Below are positions 40,430 through 51,800 of a DNA stretch of 64,000 bases, one piece after another. Numbering within the stretch: position 1 is the first letter of the stretch; every line of letters begins with the position of its first letter. The stretch covers positions 1 through 64,000 of the forward strand of contig QJNS01000115.1 in assembly GCA_004154925.1 (NCBI GenBank), in the 5' to 3' direction. The notes under the pieces are model-generated. The model searched no databases, was not told the DNA's origin, and saw only the letters and a list, made by a program, of their open reading frames with translations. The stretch comes from Monosporascus cannonballus (Eukaryota; Ascomycota; Sordariomycetes; Xylariales). The position numbers and the translations under genes are program-made.

Positions 40430-40804
40430 TATTATAACTTAATACGTTTCGGGTTTTAAAAACGGTTATTTTAAAAAACAAAACCCAAATAAGTCGAATT
40501 ACGTAACTAATATTTAGCGATAATCTCTAAATATTACTAACGCTTATTAAGTATAATTAAGCCCTATTTAATAACTATTAATAAATAAAAGTAAGCTACT
40601 AAAAAGTATATAAATATATATGCTTATTATTTCTATAATTTAGATAATATTAACTTATAATAATAATTCGTTACCTAAAGCACCTTTGGCATTACGAAAC
40701 GTAATACGTTATTATATTTATTATTCAGATTCCTACAATACTTCTGCTAACATAAACCCGTCGACTTAAGGTTTAATAGTTGGTTAAACCGCCTAGCCGT
40801 CACA
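40430..40804 (+). repeat. G4 3' LTR
   Basis: 375 bp. The start is RIP-altered (TATTATAACTTAATACG). The last 120 bp are well preserved (for example CGTCGACTTAAGG and CCTAGCCGTCACA). Confidence 0.92.
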
Positions 40805-40809
40805 TATCG

Positions 40810-42502
40810 GCTTTCACCGACTAGGCGTATAAAGTTATTATTAAAATCGGCAAATATTTTTAAGCTTTATTTTAAAGCTTAAAAATTCTCATAGGCCTAA
40901 GTTAATATATTAATAATAATACAAATCTAATTTGAAAATAAAAGTATATTATTTATATTTCGTTATTTTTATTATTACGTTTTAAAGTTTATAAATTATA
41001 TTATTATATTATCGATTTTATTAGATTTATACAAATAAATATTATTTTGAAGCCGTTAAATTATATACATCATACGATTTATAGCCGAAAGATATACGTT
41101 TGAATTAATTGTAAATTTTAAACGTATTAGAAAACGCTAATTAATATATTTCTTCTAACGGATTATCGGATCCCTAATATTACCCTTAAATATAACCAGT
41201 TTAAAATTGCAAAAACGGTAATTATCCATTATTCCGAAAAAGATATATTGTAAATCTGTTAAAGATTAAGTAACGTCAAATCATAAGGTTATTCTAAATA
41301 AAATATTAACGAATAACGTTAATATGCCCCTTATAGCCGTAATTTACTATATCGACCGTTTTACAGTAATTAGACGTTTTTATAAATAGAAATTTTTAAA
41401 GGCGGATTATTTCGTTTATTATAACGATTATTTTATAATTACGAAAAACTTACGAAATTGGTTTTGTTCGACCATAGTTTAATTTATACTAATTTAGCGA
41501 TTATAAAGCTAATAATGTTTATATAATAATTATTTAATTTTTTATATTAATTATTTTGCGTTCGTAAATTGTTTCTTAATTTAAATATTTTGGTATTTCA
41601 AGTATAAATAAGTTTTCTGAAAATTTGCGAAAATATCCCTAAGTATTTTTAGAGATATTCGTATTATTCGAAAAGGCGCTTTAATGGCGTAAAGTTGTAG
41701 ATAGGTCGTATTATAACGATAATTAAGTAAGAAAATTCGTAAAAAGATACTCTAGAATTCGTAAATTAAAGAAATAACGTTACGTTATTACTTTATCTAT
41801 ATTTAAAAGCAAACGTATTAATACCCGTATTACTCTTTTTAGGGGTCGAGAAATTTAAGAATATTATAGTAAGGTGACAACGTAATAGCGGCAGACCTAA
41901 GGCGCGGCATAAGGTGTATTATAACGAAATTATGTAAACCGCTATAAAATTTTTTAAAAGGTGTAACAAATTGTTATAGCGTTATATCTCTTAGGTTTCT
42001 AAGAGATATTCTGTTATTAACGAGAAAGATAAAAAAGAGCTATTTAGCAAGCGCGTAACGCTTACGTATATATAGCGAAACGGCGGCTTAAATAAGCCGC
42101 TTTGCTAATGCCGTAATATAAATATTTTTAATCGGTTTCGATATATTCTAAATAATTTTTATCTCAAATGTAAATTAATTAAAAACGGTTTTTATTTAAA
42201 CAATTGTAATAATAAAAGTTTTATCTGTCGGTTTTTTAAACTGCTAAAATTTAAAATATAATTTTGCTTAAAAACGTTTTATATATTATATTTTCTATTA
42301 TAAAATCAAAGTTTTTAAGTTTGAGTTTCGACATATTTAGTCGTATTAAATTTAACCTAAATTATTACATTTAAACTTTTAGTTTTTTAATCATATAATG
42401 AAAAAAAATTTAATTCAAAAAGTGTTTTATTTGTTAAACAATATAATAATTAAAACCATTATTCAAAATTTAAGAGTATTTTTAAATAGAAATATATAAG
42501 GT
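40810..42502. other. Degraded repeat DNA right of G4
   Basis: AT-rich relic with fewer stops on plus near 41600-42000 (for example RPKARHKVYYNEIM), but no family could be named. CpG words are frequent up to about 42.1 kb and rare beyond it, marking a change in the type of decay. Confidence 0.4.
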
Positions 42503-42880
42503 ATTGCAATTTTAACGATTTAATTATTTATTAAATATAAATTGTACAAATTTACATTAATAAAATATTGTAAAATTTTAAATGATAAATATAATAATTA
42601 ATTACGTTTTATAATATTAATAATATTTTTAATAATAATATTGTATTATAAAGTGATATTATTTCAATTAAATAAATAATGAAAGTATATATTCTTTTTA
42701 TAATTCTATTAATTAGTATTAATTGCGTTTTTAGAATAATCATAATTTCTTGTAATTACAGTTATTTTTTTGTAATTACGGGCGTATCGGTAATTACTTG
42801 TTACGTAACTTACAAAGTGGGTTCTATTATCCTTGTCGTTACGACCGTTTCCACAGACCTAGGCTTGTTAGGTCGTAACA
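42503..42880 (-). repeat. Strongly decayed LTR of the same Gypsy lineage
   Basis: The right end (42835-42880) closely resembles the right end of the G1 LTR at 6780-6823 and finishes GGTCGTAACA, the complement of the canonical start. To the left, about 300 bp can be laid along the LTR consensus position for position with C/G turned to T/A, including GTATATAT near 42685. The left end is uncertain and no target duplication was found. Here CpG sites are lost as well. Confidence 0.6.
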
Positions 42881-43035
42881 CTATTATTTCTAAAAGATAA
42901 TAGTAGAGCAACCAGGCTCGGCTGTATTTGTTTTATCCAAAGAGAGCACTTGTTAGGGATTATACGGTTCCAGAGGCTTCCAAAGACTTGGCAGACCCAT
43001 ATATAGCTAGTTCGCTCACCGATATTCCATGTTTT
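42881..43035. other. Short GC-normal segment between decayed blocks
   Basis: About 150 bp of ordinary composition directly after the LTR end. No gene or terminus was recognised. Confidence 0.5.
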
Positions 43036-43872
43036 TTTTAATCTTACGTCTTTATTATCTTTACTATTTTATCTCTAATAAATATTTTTTAAAAAAACTC
43101 GATAAATAATATAAATATTGTTGATAATGAATATTAATATTTTAAATTTTAAAAATATTGTTACTAATTGTGTATAAAAAATAAATCAAAAAATATGAAA
43201 ACTTAAAATAATTGTAATTATAAATATATAAAATATATTAATAAATATTAATTTAATTGATATATAAATAATTAAAATTTTTAAAAAGCATTATATCTAT
43301 ATTATTTAGTAATAAAGATAAAAATATTTTATAAAATAATATTGTATGAAATTCTATTATTTTAAGAAATATAAATATTTTATATTTTAAATTAATTTAT
43401 TAATATATTATAATAATTTCGTATTAAATTTCAACAGTATATATTTTTATTTGAAACCCTTTTTAAATTCTAATAATTAAATATATTAAGAATATATATA
43501 CGTGTTTCAATTTTTATTATTACTAAAATATTTTATTTTATACTTCTTATTACATTATTATATAATTTTAAAATGTTAATTAACTGAAAATAATTTCCAG
43601 TAGTTTAAATTTATCTAATATTTTTTAAATAATAAATTAAATTGAATCCTTTATAAAATATATATTTTTTATACAATATATTATAATATTGATATATGAT
43701 AAAATTTTAATTAATAAATATACAATATGTTTAATTTATATATATTATTAATTTATTATATATTTATTCTTTTCAATATATAGAATTAGATATTTAATTT
43801 TAATAATTAAATTAATAATAATATTATTATTAAAATATTAACCTATATTTATATATATTTTAATACTTAATT
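43036..43872. other. Extremely AT-rich block, nearly free of CpG
   Basis: About 840 bp almost entirely A and T, with very few C or G. Unlike the RIP-altered DNA to the left it lacks CpG but contains TpG. No frames, repeats or homology could be recognised. Confidence 0.7.
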
Positions 43873-43968
43873 GTTATGTCTCCCTACCAAGCTAGCTAGA
43901 GAAATGATCAGCTACTGCCCTAGCGTAAGGAATAGCGTTGGTTACACTTCTATGAGCTGTATATTGTA

Positions 43969-44165
43969 GGGTTTGCACTAACCACCCACCCACGCTACTC
44001 ACTAGTACTCACGGATGATATTTTCAATCATATATAAGTAATAAAGGCCTGTAGATAATAATAGGCTACTTTTATAAGAGTTATATCTAGGTAACCGGAA
44101 GTATTAGGCTTTAATGGCGTATTAATTTACGTTGTGGGTAGTGAATGGATACCCATTGCAAACCC
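43969..44165. mobile_element. Putative MITE (TA target, short TIRs)
   Basis: A 197-bp segment bounded by TA on both sides (43967-43968, 44166-44167) with inverted ends GGGTTTGCA and TGCAAACCC. Beyond these 9 bp the inverted similarity is imperfect (CACTAACCACCCA against ATGGGTATCCATTCACTACCC). Size, TA duplication and lack of coding capacity fit a non-autonomous Tc1/mariner-type element. No autonomous partner is seen here. Confidence 0.5.
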
Positions 44166-45650
44166 TAGTATATTGTAGTGTTGTAACAGGACGTGCCAAA
44201 TTTAAGACTGTAAGGCAATCTCTGTGATTTCATCGAACGCAAGATAATCAGAGGTGACATACTAGCACGTGGAGCTCGATCTTTGATATACTTGAAGGGA
44301 GTCGGATGTACCCTTTTGCCACATACTTATAGTCTAAGTAAGCCAACCATGACATATCGTCTCCAGCCCTCCGGGGCTACGTAGCATATAATTAGTAACG
44401 GAGTATTAAGCACCAATAAAGCTATTGAGTCAACATTGCTACTGACACTCATGCACCAGATACTCCATCTAACTGGTCGAGGCTGGGAAGCCCTGTAACA
44501 CGCCTTCTTTAAGTTCCCCTATTTACCATGCTCAAATTTGAAACCAGGGCCCAGAAACCAAGATCTAAAACTTCTCCAATTAAATTACCAAAGGGAATAT
44601 TACGAGTAGAATTCTCTTCGCCTAATTATGGTAATCATATGGGAAAGCCACAATGGTAATAAAACTCCACAGAACTCAGACAATATCACTCGAATTATGT
44701 TCAGACAATGGGGACCAATGAAGGCAGCAGTGGACAAGTCGTCTATAGACGAGCAGATCAGTAGCAGTAACATCTTCTACTCTAGGGAGCAGTTTACGAA
44801 ATAGCTGAAATAACTACGCCCTTCGGCTGTAGGCTTAAGCTCGAGGCCTGATGGTGCTAACCTCGAGCTCGCACACCAGCAAGATGCCACCTGTCGAAGC
44901 CGGTGACAGAGCTTGATCGTACTCTGTGGCTCACGAAGACACGTGACGGATATAACGTTTAGATCTGCCAAAAATATTTCCCCCTCTTACCGAGGCTGAG
45001 GGGAGTAAGGCTGCGGGTTAGATTTCTTGCTTTGCTTTTGTATTCACCACAGAGGACCAGTCTAGGGAGCGCGACCAGGCCACAAATTCTTGTCCTATGA
45101 GACTTGTGGCACACGAAATGCCCGAAAACGAATTCCCTGCAATCCATAGATGCTGGGATACAATATATCATGATGCTTTGCGCACCGCTGCTGTCACCGG
45201 CCAGGGAAAGTTCAACAGAAGTAGGTGGAGCGGAACTCAACTGGAGAACTAGATGCGTGATATTTGGTGTTCCTGCCGCAATATTAACTGTATAATTCCT
45301 AGCTCATATCCCGGACTAGTCAAATCCGACCATATGCCTATCATCCCTATACATTCCTATTGCTACTTCGGCATTCGACCGATCGACCCCGCTCAGGGGA
45401 CTTTCTGGCACTGAGATCGTTAGAGAACCCATGAAACACTTCGGTCCCCTAGATCGCTCTCAACAGATGACTAGGCTGTGACGACCGAGTTGGGAGGAGA
45501 ACGACTTGGATGGCTGCAGCTCTCCAACCTGTGCTTGAAAGAGGGATCTTGTCAAGACGATGAGAGTATACTGTACCTTGGAGGTGGACGAATAGCATTG
45601 AAGCATCTCCTAGCAACCGATGCCGTAGTAAGTTTTGAATCAATCAACAG
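44166..45650. other. Intergenic, no recognisable gene
   Basis: Composition returns to normal over this stretch. Small minus frames at 44777-44971 and 44959-45240 (64 and 93 codons) overlap and have no recognised motif. It includes the 3' flank of the AlkB-like gene. Confidence 0.6.
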
Positions 45651-46773
45651 TTAATCATTCATCTGTCTAACGTTGAGGTTGATCCGCTTGTTGAGCATCC
45701 AGCCCTTCCACTCTTCGTATTTGCCATCTTCGGCCGGCCAGTCCGTCAGGAAATCCGGGCACGTATCTTTGAGAACTTTGGGGACGCCATGCCAGGCATA
45801 ACGAGACTCCTGGGTCATGTAGATGGCATCGCCTGATTTCAGCCGTAGGAGAAGGTAGGGCTTCCCCGAAGGACCCATTGTGGTGTCTTCTGTATCCTGC
45901 GGAGGGCTACCGGAGGGGCGGCTTGGTGTGATCATGAAAAGTGCTTCGCACCCGAAGCTGAGACTGACAAGCCCCTTGTCCGTATGCTCACTCACGTCTC
46001 GATGCATCATCATGGTGTCTCCCGGAGTGTAAAAGTTGACAATGGCAGCCTGGGCTAGGGTATCTGGGAAGAGTGTCTGAAGGAACCCGGCAATGTCGTG
46101 GGGGAATTCCGGCGGTCGCTGGTCAGGGTACTCTCGGTTGGTCCAGTCATACTGGCCGCCGAGAGTGACCCAAGACAACTTGCGCCGGAGAACTTGCTTG
46201 ATGGACAACGGCTTGTGCACGGCCGGGTCCTTCGGGGTGAACTGTGGGGGCTCTTCCGGTGAATAAGAGAAGAAAGACCGGGCGCCGACATCATCCCCTT
46301 TCCTGTAAGGCAGGTCATAGTGGAGATGCAGGTTAGTCTTGTGCGTAGGGTTGCTTAGGTCCCTGTGAATCATTCGAGACAGTAAGGCTTTCTGTACGCT
46401 CGGTGGGACCAAGGAAGGCATTATAAGTAGACCTGAAAAGAGAATGATGAGAATGAGGTCAGCTGGATTTTGGGTTCGAAAAGGGGTAAATCATACCTGG
46501 GAGTAGCGGATGGAAATAGATCGGGGCATCTCGCGTCTCTTGATCCGCTTGCCAGTCAGGACCTTCCAGGTGCTTGAATGCACTCTCGAGTGTATCGCGT
46601 GGTATGTGTCCTGCCAGTTTGAATGGACTGTTCTCCTTTGAAGAGTGCACCTCATCTATGTCTGGATGATCAATGAATTCAGTATGGCCGACTTTGGAGT
46701 ATTTCTTCCATGTTCCCTTTAACTGATCAGATGGTTGCTCATGAGCATCTAGAGTAGTGAGATCGATCGTCAT
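45651..46773 (-). CDS. AlkB-like Fe(II)/2-oxoglutarate dioxygenase (ALKBH1-type)
   Basis: Two exons on minus: 46773-46497 and 46432-45651. They are joined by a 64-nt intron (46496-46433, GTATGA...TTTTCAG, with CTGAC near its 3' end) and give 352 residues. AlkB-family enzymes oxidatively remove alkyl groups from nucleic acids using Fe(II) and 2-oxoglutarate; the exact substrate here is unknown. Visible signature: LGGQYDWTNREYP (about 183-195), metal ligands His236-x-Asp238 (MMHRDVSEHTDKG) and His307 (YAWHGVPK), and the 2OG-binding R-x-N-x-x-x-R at Arg342, Asn344, Arg348. All key residues are present, so the gene looks functional. The YDWTN block before the HxD argues for the ALKBH1 branch. The start at 46773 is the only sensible ATG. 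It is divergent from CDK1, 877 bp away. Confidence 0.92.
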
Positions 46774-47650
46774 TATAGACGGCGTGCAAGGGCCCTGTCG
46801 CTAGCTGTCAGACTGATGGCAAAAGCATTCGATGCTCTCAAAAAGCGCATACACTAGTAACATACTGATGCCATAGAGATCAATTATGATAATATCGCCG
46901 TATCCAATCATGGCGGGGCATTTACATACCTACATAGCGTGCAAATTGTCAGCGATAAGATAACTAAGCCACAATCGACAAGTACTCCGTACCTCATACA
47001 GTATCAGGATACCTGGCTGGCTGCCGCCACAAGGCGCAGCCATTCTGTCGCGATTTTTAACCCCGAACCGCGTTCCGTGTGTTTATTAAAAACAATCCAG
47101 CGCCATGACAGAGATTGCCACAGCAGCAGCAGAGTGGAAATTTCATCCGTGGCGGCGCCTGAGCCAAAATTCCACCAGGCAAGGAAAAGAGAGACACAGG
47201 CTTGTTCTCCTCGCCAACAAAGACCAATTTTGAGGATCCATATCAAATGGAATTGTAAAACCAGAACCGCCCGGAAGAGAGCTTGTCGGTTCTCTATGTA
47301 TTTGCGTGCCGTGCCGTACAACATCTCCCAGTTACTGGCTGTCCTTGAATAGTGATTTCTCTCTTTCTTCTTCCTTTCTGCATTTGTCTCTCCTTCGACC
47401 TTTCAGTTGCCCCTCGTTCTGGAATTGCACTCCAGTACCAACTGGAAATATTTGGCCTTGGTCCTTGCCTCTGGTAACCGACCCCGCCGTGCAATCGATA
47501 CCGGCACTTCAGTAACCGATCTCCCGGTAAGACACAGCAGATTCGCAACATTTTGCAACCTTTACAACTTCGGTGTCAGCCTCAGCTCGTTTGCTTCTTC
47601 ACCCACCTTCCTTTGACTCCTGATTTTGCGAACTGAGCAGCATTGCGACC
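46774..47650. promoter_or_regulatory. Shared divergent upstream region of AlkB-like gene and CDK1
   Basis: 877 bp separate the two start codons. A pyrimidine-rich tract (CTCTCTTTCTTCTTCC and following, about 47356-47405) lies about 250-300 bp before the CDK1 ATG, as is common near fungal transcription starts. No TATA box can be assigned with confidence. Confidence 0.5.
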
Positions 47651-48874
47651 ATGGAGAACTACCAGAAACTTGAGAAGATTGGTGAAGGTACAGTGTCTCT
47701 TAGCTAATACCCTTTTCTACCGATGCAGTATTTCTACCTTGTATACTTGATCCCGACTACTTAGCCCCTTGGCCTTTGCACTTGGCCATATAACTCTTCA
47801 CAAACCATGACAACCCCCTGCCCCTCGTTGTACAAGACCCAATAGGCAGTCCATGTGAGCTGACCGTGCGACTTCACGTAGGAACCTACGGTGTCGTCTA
47901 CAAGGCTCGGGACCTTGCCAACGGCGGCCGCATAGTAGCGCTGAAGAAGATCCGACTCGAGGCTGAGGATGAGGGCGTCCCGAGCACCGCTATCCGCGAG
48001 ATCTCCCTGCTGAAAGAGATGCGCGACCCGAGTATCGTTAAACTGTTCAACATCGTGCATGCCGACGGCCACAAGTTGTACCTGGTCTTCGAGTTTCTGG
48101 ACCTCGACCTGAAGAAGTACATGGAGGCCTTGCCTGTCGCTGATGGAGGTCGAGGAAAAGCACTGCCTGATGGTGCGAATGCCGAGTTGGGACGACTTGG
48201 GTTGGGCGATGCTATGGTCAAGAAGTTCATGAGCCAGCTTTGCGCCGGTGTTCGATACTGTCACAGCCACCGAGTCCTCCACCGAGACCTCAAGCCCCAG
48301 AACCTGCTCATCAACAAAGAAGGAAACCTCAAGCTGGCCGATTTCGGTCTGGCCAGAGCCTTCGGAGTGCCGCTTAGAACTTACACTCACGAAGTTGTCA
48401 CTCTCTGGTACCGAGCCCCCGAGATTCTGCTGGGTGGCCGCCAATACTCCACCGGCGTCGACATGTGGTCGGTGGGATGCATTTTCGCTGAGATGTGCAC
48501 CCGGAAGCCGCTCTTTCCCGGTGATTCCGAGATCGACCAGATCTTCAAGACTTTCCGGTTAGCTTGAACCTATAATCCAGTGTTTCATCCGTCGTGAGTG
48601 CTGACGTCTTACCAGGTTGCTGGGAACCCCAACAGAAGAGGTGTGGCCCGGAGTGACGTCCTACCCCGACTTCAAGCCGTCGTTCCCCAAGTGGAAGCGC
48701 GATGAGAGCGCAGTGCTGTGCTCGAACCTCGACCCGCTCGGCTTGGAGCTGCTGGAGATGATGCTCGTCTACGACCCCGCTGGCAGAATATCCGCAAAGG
48801 CTGCCTGCAACCACCCCTACTTCGAGGACTTTACCCGCCAGCAGAATCATTACGGCAGCAACGGCTATGCTTAG
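47651..48874 (+). CDS. cdc2: Cyclin-dependent kinase 1 (Cdc2/Cdc28/NimX)
   Basis: Three exons: 47651-47687, 47882-48557 and 48616-48874. Introns are 47688-47881 (194 nt, ending CACGTAG) and 48558-48615 (58 nt, GTTAGC...ACCAG, with GCTGAC inside). The product is 323 residues, the length of Aspergillus NimX. It is the Ser/Thr kinase driving G1/S and G2/M when bound to B-type cyclins. Seen: P-loop GEGTYG (11-16) with inhibitory sites Thr14 and Tyr15, Lys34 in VALKK, PSTAIRE (46-52), HRDLKPQN (146-153), DFG (166-168), activation-loop Thr181 in [13 protein letters not shown], and APEILLGG. An insertion (about 97-118, [16 protein letters not shown]) is typical of filamentous fungi. The first exon carries only 12 codons, so ORF callers miss the true start. 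No defect is visible. The first intron hides the start of the kinase domain. Confidence 0.97.
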
Positions 48875-51800
48875 GTTATTTTTTCATCCTATGTGACAGG
48901 ATAAGGACCTCGATATCAACCATCTGGAAGCTGGAAAGAATGCTTATCTGCGTCGAGCATGATTTCTACGCTTTCAGGATAATTTTCTGACTATTACTAC
49001 GACTCTTGGTGATCGGCGAGGTGCAGCCAACCCGACGATATTCACGATTCCCACGTGCCTCGCCGTTGCATTATTCGTTTGACGCATGCTACTTTAGGCA
49101 TATGGCTCTGCATCCATCGGGGACTTAACCTTTCCGCGGCAGTGAGCGCCCGTCCCCCTTGACTTTCGCGCTATTGACTTGGTAGGCGTTGGTGGAGGTC
49201 ATCATTGCATTTTAAGAGGACATCAGGGGGCATACTGGATCCATGCGTGGAGCGAACTTTGAAGATAAGCTCCTGTGGGCGTGGAGACGATGCAGATGCT
49301 GTAATTGAGAGGGAGAGGATAATTGAGACTCTTTCTTCAACATTATGCCACTGCTCTCTTGAGTGAGTCGACTTCTTCAAGTGTAGGCGATATGTGATCC
49401 GTCCCCCGATTCACGCCTGCGACGACGCATGGGCTTCTCCAGCACGTGAATCAGGAGGACCTAGTAAGACTACAAAAGCTCTCTCTTACAATGGCCCTCG
49501 TTCCCTTTAAACCTCTGCAGGTACTTCCGTTCAACTTTCGAGACCATGCCGCTGCGCGAGGCGGGCCGTATCTCCAGTCACTTTCGGCGAACACTCCGAC
49601 TATTTCCTTGTAGACGCCCACCAGACTTATAAATGCCATCCTATCCCCAAAGGCGACGCCTTGGTTAGGCCCACCAGTCCTTCCACGTCAGTCTCTTGGC
49701 GAAAGCCAACAGGCATGTTTCCCGAGCATTGGAAGTAACCTACACCATGCAGGGGTAACAATACCCTCCCGATCGATCGTAGCAGCCGAGGAAGTCTCCC
49801 ATCTTCTTCTCTGGACCTAACTCCCGCCATCCTGTTTGAGAGCAGACCTCGATGTTGTCTGGTGGGGAACATGAGGCTCATCAGTGAATTGAGGAGAGGG
49901 GCGGCGGCGGACAAAGCTACGCCTGTCCGCGAAGGTGGAGGAGGACAGCGAGAGACCCCCGTCCGTGCTTTGCCTGCGTTCAGCAGACCCCCAGAACCTG
50001 TCACAAGAAGCGTACTCCCCAGGTCGCCCAGCAACGGACGGCCTGCCTTCCCCATCCGGGGAGTAACAAAAATGCCGTACGTGCGGCCTGTGGTGCGGTG
50101 AGACCCGCCAGCTGAAGGCCTTGCTTACTCGTTCGTTAGCTTCTGGGTCGGCCTCGGTGAGGATGGATGCCTTTCACATGCCAGGGGTAGTAGTAGGGGG
50201 AGCCTCAAGCTGTAGTCGAAAAGTTACGTGGCTAGCTATCTGTCAGATAGCTACCTGATCTCTACATACACATACACCTACCAATGCTAAACTATATAAT
50301 TAGTTAATAAGGCTCCAGCCGGAATCCTCTGCACTAAGAACGGAACATATCTCGAAGCTCGGTACAATAGTAAGATTTTAATCCGACGCTGTGTTTTACG
50401 CCGAGGTCCCACTCCGACTGGGCTGGCCTGGATCGCGAAAGCGCAGAACGGAAGTATCCTCCTCTGCACGCTTACAAAGAGAAACAAAGCCACTTCGACC
50501 CACGGTGGCCGAATTCGGAAGGAGCCCTACTCGCGATTTGCCGGCTCATGCAACAACGGGAGGGCGGAATGACGATTGATAGTAGCATCGCCCGTCGTAG
50601 TAATACATTAATGAGTGCACGATACGATGGACGACGGATCCCTGTCAGACCGACAGGCTTGCAAGGGTCGGGAGACATACCTACATTACCTACCCAGTAG
50701 GCGGGTAGGTCGCCAGCATCGAGGATCCAGCAAGACAAGTCCTAGACCGCAACACCCATTCGCCGAAGGGGGGCGTTTTGCTCTTCTGGTCGACAGGTCC
50801 ATCTTTGAAAGTCCGCGTCCGCATTTACATTATGCTGTCTCAGACGTCTGGCGCGTTCCTGTGTAAATCGAGAAGCCGCGCGCCGTTTCTATTCACATCG
50901 GCGCGGCTATATGCAAGGGGCGTCAAGCTGTCAAATGGGTCTCCAAGGACGGATTGGCCGACTGAATCTCGCAGCGGGCCCCGGAGTTGCCGCTGCAGCG
51001 TGGGGAAGGCATCAGAATCCTGGGGTTTCGAATTGGAGCGGAAGAGCAGCTAGCCGCGCCCGAGTCCGCAATTGGTCAGGGTAGCCGCGCTGGGGATCGG
51101 CACTAGCCTAAGCGAGATGACGGTAACACGGATTGGATCTACCAACCGCGGCCGGCGCCAGCGAGGCGCTATTCCACCCAGAATCTTGCCTCCCCGGTCC
51201 CTGGGCGTCTCCGTACTACCAAATCGGGTAGGCTCCCAGCGGCTATTTGGCGCGGCCTGCTCAGCGGGCGCTCAGGATTAGGTGTGGATCGAGCTCCATG
51301 CTACCTAACCTGACACTGCGGGGGTCCTGCAGCAAATTACATTTATTAAGTGCGACGTGCAGTTTCGCTCCTCGATCGCCGAGCGGCTCTTTGGGGACCC
51401 ACCTGGGCCACGAGCGTTGGAAATCCGGCGGCTCTTGCCGGCATAGGGTATCTACAGTAGCTACGGCGCCAACACAATCCTGTAGCAGGTTGGCCGATGT
51501 TTGAGATAGCGCCCCAGCCTCAAAATGCCGCTAGGAGGCCTGCGAGTAAATTTTCCATAGTATGTTTTGAGTATGAGGAGTGAACATAATCTCTGCGTGT
51601 CTCAAATCTCGGACGTGTTTGGCCAGCCGCCGACTGCCCGGCGCGTTGTATCGCATCGGACCTCCTTTATACACCCACCAATGTGACGTGTGGGCATCGT
51701 ACCACCAGTCTGAGAGCCTCTATGATATGCACGGCGTCCTAAAGAAAATTTTCGTCGGCTACACAAAACCGCGGTGCAGCCTGCAGAGGGGGTTACGTTC

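Larger units (their letters stand above)
34161..40804 (+). mobile_element. G4: full-length RIP-damaged Gypsy (chromovirus) LTR retrotransposon
   Basis: A 6,644-bp element on plus with the exact duplication TATCG at 34156-34160 and 40805-40809. Both LTRs are 375 bp; the outer ends read TGTTATGACC and GCCGTCACA. A purine tract (AAAAAAGGGAAAATCA) abuts the right LTR. It is the most RIP-degraded interior of the four, yet the outer 100 bp of the left LTR and 120 bp of the right LTR are almost unaltered. The solo LTR at 25587 belongs to the same family. Confidence 0.93.

Noticed and set aside
42679..42900. 73-codon plus frame resembling a small membrane protein
   Set aside because: It lies inside a decayed LTR; Ile/Val richness is due to AT content.
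43036..43872. Mitochondrial DNA insertion or centromere core
   Set aside because: No mitochondrial gene, tRNA or GC cluster is visible and centromere identity cannot be judged from sequence; the adjacent decayed LTR favours ordinary repeat decay.
47761..48444. 227-codon frame antisense to CDK1
   Set aside because: It lies opposite exon 2 of a fully recognisable kinase gene and arises from its codon bias; no independent motif.
49627..50055. 142-codon minus frame and the overlapping plus frame 49862-50101
   Set aside because: Both strands are open because the region is GC-rich; no motif, no splice context and no clear choice of strand.
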